64,000 bases of DNA from an uncultured Eubacterium sp. (GCA_958446835.1 CAUCXT010000008.1:1-64000), one strand, 5' to 3'. Positions 49,899 to 59,445 are shown, counted from the first letter of the stretch. Numbers and translations: made by a program. The notes: a model not told the origin generated them from the sequence alone.

Positions 49899-51065
49899 AT
49901 GAAGAGAGTAATATGGATTATTTTAGACAGCGTTGGAATGGGTGAACAGCCGGATGCAGCTAGATTCGGTGATGTTGGCACACATACACTCGCACATGTA
50001 TGGGAGTATAATAATGGACTTAAAATCCCTAATATGATCAAGATGGGACTTGGAAACATTGAAGGCATGAAGTCACTTGACACAACAGAAGTACCTACAG
50101 CTGCATACGGCAAATGTGCGGAGCTTTCAGACGGTAAGGATACAACAGTAGGACATTGGGAGATGGTTGGTATTGAGACGAAGGTTGCTTTCCCGACATA
50201 TCCGAACGGTTTCCCGGCTGAGGTTATAGATGAGTTCGTGAAGCGCACAGGAGTACCTGGCGTGCTTGGAAACTGCACAGCTTCGGGAACAGAGATTATT
50301 GAGAGACTTGGTGAAGAACATGCCGCTACCGGAAAGCCTATAGTATATACATCTGCCGACAGCGTTTTCCAGATTGCAGCCAACATTGATGTCATACCTC
50401 TTGAAAGACTCTATGAACTATGCCGCATTGCAAGAGAGATGCTTCATGGAGATCACAATGTTTCAAGAGTTATCGCAAGACCGTTTAAGGGCACAAAGGG
50501 TAATTATGAGAGGACACCGGACAGAAGAGATTATGCCATTCTTCCGCCTCAGAACAACCTGCTTGTTCACATTAAGGATGCCGGACAAGATGTCATAGGT
50601 GTAGGCAAGATTGAGGATATTTTCGCAGGTGTCGGAATAACTGAGGCAGTCCACACCAAGGACAATATGGATGGTGTGGACAGAACTGTAAACTACATGA
50701 AAGAAGATAACAAGGGACTTATTTTCACCAATCTTGTAGAATTTGACTCTAAGTGGGGACATAGAAATGATCCTGCAGGATACGGCAAGGGTCTTGAAGC
50801 TTTCGATGCAAGACTTCCTGAGATTATTGCAGCTATGAAGGAGGATGATATACTTATAATCAATTCCGACCACGGCTGCGATCCGACAACTCCGGGAACA
50901 GACCATACAAGAGAGTATATCCCGGTTCTTGTATATGGAAAGAATGTCAAGCCTGCAAGTCTCCACATAAGAAAATCCTTTGCTGACATCGGACAGACGA
51001 TTGCAGAGTACCTTGAAGCAGAGCCTATCGTGATAGGCGAGAGCTTCCTTAAGGAAATCATGTAA
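49899..51065 (+). CDS. deoB: Phosphopentomutase
   Basis: 388 residues, usual length; AAAGGAA upstream. Alkaline-phosphatase superfamily: I-W-I-I-L-D-S-V-G-M-G with metal Asp, D-G-K-D-T-T-V-G-H-W-E (nucleophile Thr), and C-terminal N-S-D-H-G-C-D-P-T-T-P-G-T-D-H-T-R-E. It interconverts (deoxy)ribose 1- and 5-phosphate and so links nucleoside salvage to the pentose phosphate pathway. Confidence 0.95.
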   Translation: MKRVIWIILDSVGMGEQPDAARFGDVGTHTLAHVWEYNNGLKIPNMIKMGLGNIEGMKSLDTTEVPTAAYGKCAELSDGKDTTVGHWEMVGIETKVAFPTYPNGFPAEVIDEFVKRTGVPGVLGNCTASGTEIIERLGEEHAATGKPIVYTSADSVFQIAANIDVIPLERLYELCRIAREMLHGDHNVSRVIARPFKGTKGNYERTPDRRDYAILPPQNNLLVHIKDAGQDVIGVGKIEDIFAGVGITEAVHTKDNMDGVDRTVNYMKEDNKGLIFTNLVEFDSKWGHRNDPAGYGKGLEAFDARLPEIIAAMKEDDILIINSDHGCDPTTPGTDHTREYIPVLVYGKNVKPASLHIRKSFADIGQTIAEYLEAEPIVIGESFLKEIM

Positions 51066-51097
51066 TCAGAAATATTTTTGACAATGAGGAAAACGAC

Positions 51098-52402
51098 ATG
51101 AGAATGTACGATATTATAATCAAAAAGAGAAATGGGGAAGCTCTCACAGATGAGGAGATTTCATTTTTCATAAAGGGCTATACAGATGGAAGCATACCGG
51201 ATTATCAGGCTTCCGCTCTTCTGATGGCTATATATTTCAGGGGAATGACTGAAAGAGAGATTGCAACTCTTACAATGGAGATGGCGCGCAGCGGCGATAT
51301 GCTTGACTTATCCGCAATTAAGGGACTTAAGGCAGATAAGCACAGCACAGGCGGCGTCGGAGATAAGACATCCTTAGTTCTCACACCACTTGCAGCTTCC
51401 ATTGGAATACCGGTTGCCAAGATGTCCGGGCGCGGTCTTGGACATACAGGAGGAACCATCGATAAGCTTGAAAGCTTTCCGGGCTTCACCACAGGAATCT
51501 CCGAAGAACAGTTTATCGACAATGTGAACAGAATCGGCATTGCGATAGCAGGCCAGACTAAGAACATGGCTCCTGCCGACAAGAAGCTGTATGCCCTTCG
51601 TGATGTGACAGGAACAGTTGACAGTATCCCTCTTATCGCAAGCAGTATCATGAGCAAGAAGCTTGCCGCAGGTGCGGATGTTATTGTTCTTGATGTCAAG
51701 ACCGGAAGCGGCGCTTTTATGAAGACGGAGGAGGATTCCATCAAGCTTGCCAAGGAGATGGTTAAGATTGGCAATAATGTAGGCAGAAAGACCTTAGCTG
51801 TCATTTCAGATATGGATGAGCCTCTAGGTTATGCAGTCGGAAACGCAATTGAGGTCAAGGAAGCCATAGACACCCTCAATGGCCACGGCCCTCAGGATTT
51901 GTTGGAGCTGTGTCTTACGATAGGCTCACTCATGGCAGTGGGGACGGGCAAAGCGGCAGATATTGAGGAGGCGAGAAAGCTCCTGCTAGAGAAACTAGGT
52001 GATGGTTCTGCACTTAAAAAGTTTGCAGAATTTGTTGAAGCTCAGGGTGGAGACAGTGCTCCGGTATACAATACAGACCTGTTACCTCAGGCTTCAATCG
52101 TAAAAGAGATATATGCTCCTATGGACGGCTATGTATCACATATTGAATCCGACAGGGTCGGAATAAGCGCCATGAAGCTTGGCGGAGGCAGGGAAACGAA
52201 GGAGAGCAGTATCGACTTATCAGTTGGAATACTTATCCGCAAGAAAGTAGGAGACGCCGTTAAAAAAGGTGAGCCTGTTGCAACTCTTTATGCTAATGAC
52301 AATGATAAATTGTCGGCTGCAATATCAGAGCTTGAACAGTCATACAGTTATTCCGATGAACCTGTTGAAAGACCGAAACTCATCAAGACAATCATCAAAT
52401 AG
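51098..52402 (+). CDS. pdp: Pyrimidine-nucleoside phosphorylase
   Basis: 434 residues; GAGGA precedes the ATG. Phosphate-binding motif K-H-S-T-G-G-V-G-D-K-T-S at ~82 and M-S-G-R-G-L-G-H-T-G-G-T-I-D-K-L-E-S; the C-terminal lipoyl-like domain (A-P-M-D-G-Y-V-S-H-I) is present. It releases uracil or thymine and (deoxy)ribose 1-phosphate, which DeoB, 32 bp upstream, then isomerises. The spectrum (uridine and thymidine) is assumed from Firmicutes relatives. Confidence 0.93.
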   Translation: MRMYDIIIKKRNGEALTDEEISFFIKGYTDGSIPDYQASALLMAIYFRGMTEREIATLTMEMARSGDMLDLSAIKGLKADKHSTGGVGDKTSLVLTPLAASIGIPVAKMSGRGLGHTGGTIDKLESFPGFTTGISEEQFIDNVNRIGIAIAGQTKNMAPADKKLYALRDVTGTVDSIPLIASSIMSKKLAAGADVIVLDVKTGSGAFMKTEEDSIKLAKEMVKIGNNVGRKTLAVISDMDEPLGYAVGNAIEVKEAIDTLNGHGPQDLLELCLTIGSLMAVGTGKAADIEEARKLLLEKLGDGSALKKFAEFVEAQGGDSAPVYNTDLLPQASIVKEIYAPMDGYVSHIESDRVGISAMKLGGGRETKESSIDLSVGILIRKKVGDAVKKGEPVATLYANDNDKLSAAISELEQSYSYSDEPVERPKLIKTIIK

Positions 52403-52434
52403 TAAGACGATTCGAAAGAAAATTGGAGGTATGT

Positions 52435-54828
52435 ATGTCACGTATCAATTTTAATAATAATTGGAAGTTTTGTCAGGACTATAAAGAAGAGATGGAACAG
52501 CCGGGGTTTAATGACGCCGAATTTGAGGATGTGCGCCTTCCTCATACGGTAGTTGAGACTCCTTATAATTATTTTGACGAGGGAATTTATCAGAAAATAG
52601 CTATCTACCGCAAAAGATTCAGTATTGATGAAGATATGACCGGCAAGAAGGCACTGCTTACATTTGAAGCTGTGGGACATAAGGCAGATGTGTACATAAA
52701 CGGTATTCTCTGCGAGACTCATTACGGCGGGTACACCGCATTCACAGTCGATATCACACCTTACCTTGTAAAGGACCGAGATAATGTCCTTGCGGTTGTA
52801 TGCGACAGCAGGGAGAATCTCAATATTCCTCCATTTGGCAAGGTTATCGATTACATGACTTATGGCGGAATTTACAGAGAGGTATATCTTGACATCAAGG
52901 CCGAGGATTATGTGGAGGATGTATATGTTGTTACAGAGATAGAACCTGCAATATTGAAATCGGAGATTACATTCAATTTTAAGAATAATGTTGAAGCCTC
53001 AGATGAGTACACAGCGGAGGCATACTTAAATGACAAGGACGGAAATGAGCTCTTTTCACTCAAGGCTCCTGTAAAGAAGAATGTCATGCACCTTAACAGA
53101 AGAGTGGATAACATCAGCCTTTGGAGTGTTGATAGCCCTGTACTTTACAGCCTTACAATCAAGCTTTTAAGAAACGGCGAATTTCTTGATGAAAAGACGG
53201 TAAAATTCGGTTTCAGGACAGCCGTATTTAAAAAGGATGGTTTCTATCTTAACGGAAAGAAGCTAAGACTTATCGGGCTTAACAGACACCAGAGCTATCC
53301 GTATGTGGGATATGCGATGCCTAAGTCTGTGCAGGAAAACGATGCGGTCATCCTCAAAAATGAGCTCTGCGTGAACGCTGTGAGAACCTCTCACTATACG
53401 CAGTCACAACATTTTATCAATAAATGTGACGAGCTTGGTCTGCTTGTATTTACAGAACTTCCGGGATGGCAGTATGTCGGTGATGAGAACTGGAAGCGCA
53501 TTGCATGTGAAAGCGTGTCTGAGATGGTAAAGCAGTACCGCAATCACCCTTCAATAATTATATGGGGTGTCCGCATAAATGAATCAGGTGATGACGATGT
53601 ATTCTATGAGAGAACGAACAAAATCGCCCATTCACTTGACCGCTCAAGGGCAACCGGCGGAGTGCGCTGCTTTAAGAAGAGCCATCTGCTTGAGGATGTA
53701 TACACCTACAATGATTTTTCGCATGTCGGAAATAATCCGGGCGTTATACCAAAGTCTGAGGCTACCTCGGATATTGAAAAGCCTTACCTGATTTCAGAAT
53801 ACGGCGGACACATGTATCCTACGAAATCATTTGATGATGAAGAACATAGGCTTTCACATGCCGTTAGACATGCGAGAGTAATAAATGATATGCTTGGGCA
53901 GGATGATATAGCAGGCTGCTTTGGCTGGTGCATGAACGATTATAACACTCACAGGGATTTTGGAAGTGGTGACAGAATATGTTATCACGGAGTTATGGAT
54001 ATGTTCCGCAATCCGAAGGCAGCCGCTTATGTATATGCCAGTCAGGGCAATAAAAATGATGTACTCTACGTCACGTCATCTGTCGAGATAGGCGACCATC
54101 CATCGTGTACGGTAGGTGATTTCTATGTCCTTACTAACGCAGACAGCGTGCGTCTGTACAAAAATGAGCAGATGATCCGCGAATATACCCATGCGGATTC
54201 ACCATTCACTAATATGGTAAATCCACCTATTCTTATCAATGACCGTGTCGGAAATCTCCTCGAGACTAACGAAGGTCTTCCACATGAGACAGCAGAAGCG
54301 CTTAAACAGCTTATGTTCGCAATGGCAGATGAAGGTGGAGCGGACAGCAATCTTTCAGCTACGCTCAGACTTAAAAGAAACTTTATAATGAAGACCGCAG
54401 GATTGACGCTCAAGGATATCAGCCGCATGTATGATACCTATGTAGGCAACTGGGGAGATTTGGCGACCACCTATCGCTTTGAGGCGGTTAAAAACGGAGA
54501 AGTCGTTGCTGTTGTCAAGAAGCAGCCGATGACCTCGGCAGATTTTATTGTGAAGGTCGATAAGACAAAGCTTGTCGAGGCTTCAACCTACGATGTGGCT
54601 TCAATCCGTATGGAAGCGGTTGACGAGAACGGAAACCGTCTGTACTATTGCAATGCGCCTGTTGAGCTTTCGGTTGAAGGTCCTGTTGAGATTATCGGAC
54701 CTTGTGTAGTACCATTTATAGGTGGTTCAGCAGGAACATACGTTAAGACCACGGGGCAGAGCGGCAGTGGTAAGCTCACAATCAAGTCACTTGGAAAGAC
54801 ATATAGCATAGAGCTTGATGTACAATAG
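52435..54828 (+). CDS. Glycoside hydrolase family 2 (beta-galactosidase/beta-glucuronidase group)
   Basis: 797 residues from the ATG at 52435 after GGAGG. Order: N-terminal sugar-binding jelly roll (~1-170), immunoglobulin-like domain (~175-270), TIM barrel (~275-560), then two extra beta domains of the DUF4982/bacterial Ig-like kind. The acid/base Glu is in W-G-V-R-I-N-E-S-G (~382) and the nucleophile Glu in L-I-S-E-Y-G-G-H (~454). No signal peptide, so it is cytosolic. The sugar cannot be fixed by eye; the neighbouring kdu genes make a uronide or galactoside possible. AAAGAAAA spacing suggests read-through from pdp. Confidence 0.85.
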   Translation: MSRINFNNNWKFCQDYKEEMEQPGFNDAEFEDVRLPHTVVETPYNYFDEGIYQKIAIYRKRFSIDEDMTGKKALLTFEAVGHKADVYINGILCETHYGGYTAFTVDITPYLVKDRDNVLAVVCDSRENLNIPPFGKVIDYMTYGGIYREVYLDIKAEDYVEDVYVVTEIEPAILKSEITFNFKNNVEASDEYTAEAYLNDKDGNELFSLKAPVKKNVMHLNRRVDNISLWSVDSPVLYSLTIKLLRNGEFLDEKTVKFGFRTAVFKKDGFYLNGKKLRLIGLNRHQSYPYVGYAMPKSVQENDAVILKNELCVNAVRTSHYTQSQHFINKCDELGLLVFTELPGWQYVGDENWKRIACESVSEMVKQYRNHPSIIIWGVRINESGDDDVFYERTNKIAHSLDRSRATGGVRCFKKSHLLEDVYTYNDFSHVGNNPGVIPKSEATSDIEKPYLISEYGGHMYPTKSFDDEEHRLSHAVRHARVINDMLGQDDIAGCFGWCMNDYNTHRDFGSGDRICYHGVMDMFRNPKAAAYVYASQGNKNDVLYVTSSVEIGDHPSCTVGDFYVLTNADSVRLYKNEQMIREYTHADSPFTNMVNPPILINDRVGNLLETNEGLPHETAEALKQLMFAMADEGGADSNLSATLRLKRNFIMKTAGLTLKDISRMYDTYVGNWGDLATTYRFEAVKNGEVVAVVKKQPMTSADFIVKVDKTKLVEASTYDVASIRMEAVDENGNRLYYCNAPVELSVEGPVEIIGPCVVPFIGGSAGTYVKTTGQSGSGKLTIKSLGKTYSIELDVQ

Positions 54829-54897
54829 ACTATTCTGAAAAATATTTTTCGTTATTTTAATGCACAGTTCTCATATCTGTTGAATGGAGGCATTGAT

Positions 54898-55647
54898 ATG
54901 ACAGATGAACAGATTACACTAAAAAAATGGATTGACGAGAGCAATTATATTGTATTCTTCGGTGGGGCAGGTGTCTCCACCGAGAGCAATATCCCGGATT
55001 TCAGGAGTACAGATGGACTGTATAACCAGAAATACAAGTATCCGCCGGAGACTATACTGAGCCACAGCTTTTTTGTACAAAAGCCGGAGGAGTTCTATGA
55101 TTTCTACCGCGATAAGATGATTTATACGGAGGCAAAACCGAATAAGGCGCATTACGCTCTTGCAGAGCTTGAGAAGCAGGGAAAGCTCAAGGCTGTGATA
55201 ACCCAGAATATTGATGGGCTGCATCAGGCGGCAGGGAGCAAATCAGTCTATGAGCTTCACGGCACAATAATGGAAAATTATTGTACCAGATGCGGAAGGA
55301 AGTACCCACTTTCAACCATTATCGAAAGCAAGGGAATACCAAGATGTCAGGTCAAGGATGAGACCGGAGGTGTCTGCAACGGAATTATTAAGCCCAAGGT
55401 TGTCCTGTATGAGGAGGGACTTGATGATAATGTTGTGAGCGGTGCGATAAAGCATATCCGGAATGCCGATATGCTCATTATAGGCGGAACCTCACTTACG
55501 GTGTATCCTGCGGCAGGGCTTATCCGATATTTTTCGGGAAAGCACATTGTGCTTATCAACAAGGCACCTACCTCCAGCGACAGCATGGCGGATCTGATTA
55601 TAAGGGAGCCTATTGGAGAGACGCTTGGGGCAATAGTTTGTGAATAA
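54898..55647 (+). CDS. cobB: NAD-dependent protein deacylase, sirtuin (CobB/SrtN type)
   Basis: 249 residues from the ATG at 54898 after GGAGG. Motifs: G-A-G-V-S-T-E-S-N-I-P-D-F-R-S, T-Q-N-I-D-G-L-H-Q-A-A-G, catalytic His in E-L-H-G, and zinc ligands C-T-R-C plus a second pair (R-C-Q, G-V-C). It deacetylates lysine residues using NAD+, giving nicotinamide and O-acetyl-ADP-ribose; ADP-ribose products could be cleared by NudF. Its last codons contain the first half of a direct repeat upstream of kduI. Confidence 0.92.
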   Translation: MTDEQITLKKWIDESNYIVFFGGAGVSTESNIPDFRSTDGLYNQKYKYPPETILSHSFFVQKPEEFYDFYRDKMIYTEAKPNKAHYALAELEKQGKLKAVITQNIDGLHQAAGSKSVYELHGTIMENYCTRCGRKYPLSTIIESKGIPRCQVKDETGGVCNGIIKPKVVLYEEGLDDNVVSGAIKHIRNADMLIIGGTSLTVYPAAGLIRYFSGKHIVLINKAPTSSDSMADLIIREPIGETLGAIVCE

Positions 55648-55671
55648 ATTGTCATACTTTGTGAATAAATT
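55637..55671 (+). repeat. Direct repeat upstream of the kdu promoter (putative operator)
   Basis: TTTGTGAATAAATT occurs at 55637-55650 and 55658-55671, exactly 21 bp apart (two helical turns), ending 8 bp before the -35 of kduI. Confidence 0.5.
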
Positions 55672-55679
55672 ATCGTTAA

Positions 55680-55708
55680 TTGATTATTTTCTTTTTGTGT
55701 GTTAATAT
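55680..55708 (+). promoter_or_regulatory. Sigma-A promoter of kduI-kduD
   Basis: TTGATT (55680-55685), 17-bp spacer, TAATAT (55703-55708). Confidence 0.65.
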
Positions 55709-55744
55709 AATTATCAGTGAATTTTTAGTAAAGGAGATATTACT

Positions 55745-56587
55745 ATGGAAGTCAGACCGGGAGCTAATCCTAATGATGTAAAGAATTACGATACAGACAG
55801 ACTGAGACATGATTTCTTAATTCAGGATGTATTTGTACCGGGCGAGATAAAGACTATCTACAGCCAGATTGATAGAATTATTGTTGGTTCTGCCACGCCT
55901 ACAGACAAGGCGCTCAAGCTCACAGCGGGCGATGAGCTCAGAGCAGCATACTTTCTTGAGAGAAGAGAGATGGGTGTCATCAACATCGGTGGTAAGGGTA
56001 CAATGACCTTAGACGGTGTCAAGTATGATTTTGATTATAAGGATGGAATATATATAGGTATGGGTACTAAGGAAGTTATCTTCGAAAGTGCCGATGCAGC
56101 TAATCCAGCTAAGTTTTATTTTAACAGTGCACCAGCACATAAGACTTATCCTACTGTATTTATCAATCCTGAGAAGGATATTCTTCCTGAGAATAAGAAG
56201 GAGCTTGGCTGCCTTGAGAATGCCAACCACAGAACTATCCGCAAGTATATTCTTCCGGGACAGGTTGAGAGCTGTCAGCTTGAGATGGGTATGACCGCGC
56301 TTGAGCCGGGCAGTGTATGGAACACAATGCCATGCCACACACATGACAGAAGAATGGAGGTATACCTTTATTTCGAGGTTCCTGAGAATGATGTCGTATT
56401 CCACTATATGGGTGAGCCGACAGAGACAAGACATATCGTAATGAGAAATGAGGAGGCTGTGATTTCGCCAAGCTGGTCAATTCATTCAGCTTCTGCCACA
56501 CATGCATACACATTTATCTGGGGCATGGTTGGCGAGAATCAGGATTTCGACGATATGGATGACGTAGATATGAAAGACCTTAGATAA
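55745..56587 (+). CDS. kduI: 5-dehydro-4-deoxy-D-glucuronate isomerase
   Basis: 280 residues, usual length; AAGGAG upstream. Double cupin with zinc ligands in N-T-M-P-C-H-T-H-D-R-R-M-E-V-Y and a late His in H-S-A-S-A-T-H-A-Y; typical ending I-W-G-M-V-G-E-N-Q. It converts the product of unsaturated (pectin- or glycosaminoglycan-derived) uronides into 3-deoxy-D-glycero-2,5-hexodiulosonate. The next gene does the following reduction. Confidence 0.95.
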   Translation: MEVRPGANPNDVKNYDTDRLRHDFLIQDVFVPGEIKTIYSQIDRIIVGSATPTDKALKLTAGDELRAAYFLERREMGVINIGGKGTMTLDGVKYDFDYKDGIYIGMGTKEVIFESADAANPAKFYFNSAPAHKTYPTVFINPEKDILPENKKELGCLENANHRTIRKYILPGQVESCQLEMGMTALEPGSVWNTMPCHTHDRRMEVYLYFEVPENDVVFHYMGEPTETRHIVMRNEEAVISPSWSIHSASATHAYTFIWGMVGENQDFDDMDDVDMKDLR

Positions 56588-56649
56588 TAAGGATTTTCAT
56601 GGCATATCAGTTATGCCAAATATATATTACATAAAAAGGAGAATGAAAA

Positions 56650-57447
56650 ATGTCAGTTAATTTTTCACTTGAAGGCAAAATAGCTTTAGTTACAGGTGCT
56701 TCTTACGGTATCGGTTTTGCAATTGCTTCCGCATACGCAAAGGCTGGAGCAACAATCTGCTTCAACGATATTAAGCAGGAGTTAGTAGATAAGGGACTTG
56801 CAGCATATAAGGAGCTCGGTATAGAGGCTCACGGTTATGTATGTGATGTTACCAATGAGGAGCAGGTTAATGCACTCGTTGCACAGATTGAGAAGGAAGT
56901 CGGCGTAATCGATATTCTTGTTAACAATGCAGGTATCATCAAGAGAATCCCAATGTGCGATATGACAGCAGCAGAGTTCAGACAGGTTATCGATGTTGAC
57001 CTCAATGCTCCATTCATCGTATCTAAGGCAGTTATTCCTTCTATGATCAAGAAGGGTCATGGTAAGATTATAAACATCTGCTCAATGATGTCAGAGCTCG
57101 GACGTGAGACAGTTTCAGCTTACGCTGCAGCTAAGGGTGGTCTTAAGATGCTTACAAAGAACATCTGTTCTGAATATGGTAAGTACAACATTCAGTGTAA
57201 CGGTATCGGACCTGGTTACATCGAGACACCTCAGACAGCTCCTCTTCGTGAGAGACAGCCTGATGGATCAAGACATCCATTCGATTCATTCATCATTGCA
57301 AAGACACCTGCTGAGAGATGGCTTAAGCCAGAGGAGCTTGCAGGTCCAGCTGTATTCCTTGCATCTGATGCATCTGATGCAGTTAACGGACACATCCTCT
57401 ATGTTGATGGTGGTATCCTTGCATACATCGGAAAGCAGCCACAGTAA
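56650..57447 (+). CDS. kduD: 2-dehydro-3-deoxy-D-gluconate 5-dehydrogenase
   Basis: 265 residues. Short-chain dehydrogenase: T-G-A-S-Y-G-I-G-F-A-I-A for NAD(H), N-N-A-G-I-I-K-R, catalytic Ser in I-C-S-M-M-S-E-L-G-R-E and Tyr/Lys in Y-A-A-A-K-G-G. It reduces the KduI product to 2-keto-3-deoxygluconate, which KdgK and KdgA (not in the window) would finish. Codon choice is noticeably optimised, pointing to strong expression. A strong terminator follows. Confidence 0.93.
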   Translation: MSVNFSLEGKIALVTGASYGIGFAIASAYAKAGATICFNDIKQELVDKGLAAYKELGIEAHGYVCDVTNEEQVNALVAQIEKEVGVIDILVNNAGIIKRIPMCDMTAAEFRQVIDVDLNAPFIVSKAVIPSMIKKGHGKIINICSMMSELGRETVSAYAAAKGGLKMLTKNICSEYGKYNIQCNGIGPGYIETPQTAPLRERQPDGSRHPFDSFIIAKTPAERWLKPEELAGPAVFLASDASDAVNGHILYVDGGILAYIGKQPQ

Positions 57448-57488
57448 TAGAGAGTTTACTTTAGTTTTGTTATTGCGAAGCAATTGTG

Positions 57489-57518
57489 AAGCCGGGGCAG
57501 ATATGTCCCGGCTTTTTT
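57489..57518 (+). terminator. Intrinsic terminator after kduD
   Basis: AAGCCGGG (57489-57496) pairs with CCCGGCTT (57507-57514), then TTTT. Confidence 0.9.
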
Positions 57519-57650
57519 GCGTATGATTTTGCAATGGATTTTTACCTTATTCTTATTTCTGTTTTTACCTCATTTCACAAAGGAACCTATATTTTTCACA
57601 AATTATGTCGATATAAAAGATATAATTAAAGGACAGGGAGGTCAAATATT

Positions 57651-58385
57651 ATGAATACAGGTATGGTTAATTACGGCTCAACTCTTGCCGCAGAGCAGAC
57701 AGCTAAGACTGATAAGACAGCTCAGGCGGAGAAGAAGGGCAAGGTTACAGGAAGAACGGTTGGTAATCCGGAGCTTTCGGAGAAGGCTGCGAAGTACTAT
57801 GAACAGCTCAAGTCAAAGTTTGGCAATATGGAGTTCGTGTTAGTAAGCAAGGATATGAAGGAACAGGCGCAGGCTAATGCCGCTTCCTATGCAAATACAT
57901 CAAAGACGGTTGTTCTCATCGATGAGGAGAAGATAGAGAAAATGGCTGAGGATGAGAAATACCGCTCACAGTACGAGGGACTTATCTCTAGCGCAGCTGC
58001 TAATCTAAACCAGATGCAATCCGGTCTGTCTCAGAGCAGTGGTGTGACATCCTATGGTATCAAGATTAATGACAATGGCACTGCCTCATATTTTGCAGTT
58101 ATTGATAAATCGCTTGTCGCACAGAAGGAGCGCATTGCAAAGAATGCTGAGAAGAAGGCAGAGGAGAAGAAAGCCGCAGCCAAGAAGGATAATGAAGAAA
58201 AAGCTGAGAAGCTGAAGGACAAAAAGACAGAGGACAGCACTAAGAGCGACAGCGTGACTGTCACTGCTTCATCAGTGGAAGAACTGTTGAAGAAAATTAA
58301 CGATATCTATTATGAAACGCTCAGCGATAATGTGATGACTGAGGATGAGAAGAAGGTCGGACAGCACTTTGACATGAATGTGTAG
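57651..58385 (+). CDS. DUF6033-type protein, unknown function
   Basis: 244 residues; GGGAGG precedes the ATG. Low-complexity Lys/Ala/Thr start, then a conserved-looking core (~42-110: E-K-A-A-K-Y-Y-E-Q-L-K-S-K-F-G-N-M-E-F-V-L-V-S-K-D and K-T-V-V-L-I-D-E-E-K-I-E-K-M-A). A long Lys/Glu/Ala-rich helix (~155-195) and a Ser/Thr-rich segment follow. No signal peptide or membrane helix, so probably cytosolic. I recall this pattern from a clostridial family without known function; that assignment is from memory. Single-gene unit between two terminators. Confidence 0.6.
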   Translation: MNTGMVNYGSTLAAEQTAKTDKTAQAEKKGKVTGRTVGNPELSEKAAKYYEQLKSKFGNMEFVLVSKDMKEQAQANAASYANTSKTVVLIDEEKIEKMAEDEKYRSQYEGLISSAAANLNQMQSGLSQSSGVTSYGIKINDNGTASYFAVIDKSLVAQKERIAKNAEKKAEEKKAAAKKDNEEKAEKLKDKKTEDSTKSDSVTVTASSVEELLKKINDIYYETLSDNVMTEDEKKVGQHFDMNV

Positions 58386-58412
58386 GGATTGAACCGAACA
58401 TTAGATAGAATA

Positions 58413-58460
58413 AAAAACAAGGACTACATCAACAGCATAATTGATGTAGTCCTTGTTTTT
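58413..58460. terminator. Bidirectional terminator between convergent genes
   Basis: A perfect 20-bp stem (58413-58432 with 58441-58460) and 8-nt loop, with T-runs on both strands. Confidence 0.93.
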
Positions 58461-58466
58461 TGGTAT

Positions 58467-59276
58467 TTATAAATACATGCTTAAATCAACTTGTGTGCCG
58501 CCCTTGACTTCAATATAATTATCGTTGTTGACACATATCCATACAGACATGGCACTTGGATTATATACAAAGCTGGAATCATAGGCATATACAAGCCTCT
58601 TTGCCGCCTCCATATAGTTGACATATTCGATGTTAGTGGCGTACCAGATGTCATCGCGGTGTCCAACCATCTCACAGAATTTCTCCATAATCTCCCAGTT
58701 GTTATCGCGCCCGAACTCATAGCTGTGTCCCCAGACATACATCATGTAGAGATATTGCTTCTTGGTAAGAGAGCAGAACTGTTCGCCAAGCTCAAGCAGC
58801 CTGTGATTGTGATGGCATGTAGCCTTCCACTCATACAGATTGTCAGGAAGATCAAAACCATAGGAATCACCGACGATTCTTGAATATTTTATCCCCATTC
58901 CCGGAAGAAGTGCCTCAATCTCTTTGGAATACGAACCGTTAGGGTATGAAAGTCCTTGAACAGGGTGGTGGGTTATCTTCTCAAGGTTGGCTCTGTCATC
59001 TCCGATTTCTCTGATGACTTCACTAAGAGGACATCTTGCGATGGTCGGATGGGTGAGCGTGTGACAGGCTATTTCATGCCCTTTGTAAAGTGTCGAGAAC
59101 TCATCCGGTTTTATCCTTATTTCCTGCGCGAACATTCCTGAATTGATGTGGAATGTGCCTTTGATGCCGTGCTTGTTGAATATCGCTATAAGTCGTCTGT
59201 CCTCTAGCTTACCGTCATCATAACTCATTGTGAGAACTTTAAATTTTCCACCCGGGAAACATATATAGCTCTTCAT
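58467..59276 (-). CDS. Polysaccharide deacetylase-family protein
   Basis: 269 residues from the start at 59276 (M-K-S-Y-I-C-F-P-G-G), after GAAGGAG on the - strand. NodB-fold motifs: M-S-Y-D-D-G (catalytic Asp-Asp) near 18 and H-T-L-T-H-P (metal His-x3-His) near 72, then S-Y-P-N-G-S-Y as the third motif. No signal peptide, so it is probably cytosolic, acting on a small acylated sugar rather than the wall. The substrate is unknown. Its promoter overlaps a cre box. Confidence 0.82.
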   Translation of the reverse strand: MKSYICFPGGKFKVLTMSYDDGKLEDRRLIAIFNKHGIKGTFHINSGMFAQEIRIKPDEFSTLYKGHEIACHTLTHPTIARCPLSEVIREIGDDRANLEKITHHPVQGLSYPNGSYSKEIEALLPGMGIKYSRIVGDSYGFDLPDNLYEWKATCHHNHRLLELGEQFCSLTKKQYLYMMYVWGHSYEFGRDNNWEIMEKFCEMVGHRDDIWYATNIEYVNYMEAAKRLVYAYDSSFVYNPSAMSVWICVNNDNYIEVKGGTQVDLSMYL

Positions 59277-59335
59277 TGACAATCTCCTTCTAAGATATTA
59301 TATATAAAACATTTATTTTTATCGAAAATAAGATA

Positions 59336-59364
59336 ATTATACTAACTTTTTGATAAAAAGTAAA
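59336..59364 (-). promoter_or_regulatory. Sigma-A promoter of the deacetylase gene
   Basis: On the - strand: TTTACT (59364-59359), 17-bp spacer, perfect TATAAT (59341-59336). Confidence 0.65.
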
Positions 59365-59372
59365 CGCTTTCA
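59359..59372. promoter_or_regulatory. Catabolite-responsive element (cre) between divergent genes
   Basis: AGTAAACGCTTTCA matches the cre consensus TGWAANCGNTNWCA at 13 of 14 positions. It overlaps the -35 of the deacetylase promoter and lies ~86 bp upstream of the predicted start of the FNT gene. Confidence 0.65.
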
Positions 59373-59416
59373 TTCAACAATCATATTTTTAAATTAAATA
59401 CAATTTATATTAAAGC

Positions 59417-59445
59417 TTGCATTTTCATATTTCTTACATTATAAT
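59417..59445 (+). promoter_or_regulatory. Sigma-A promoter of the FNT transporter gene
   Basis: TTGCAT (59417-59422), 17-bp spacer, perfect TATAAT (59440-59445). Confidence 0.75.
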
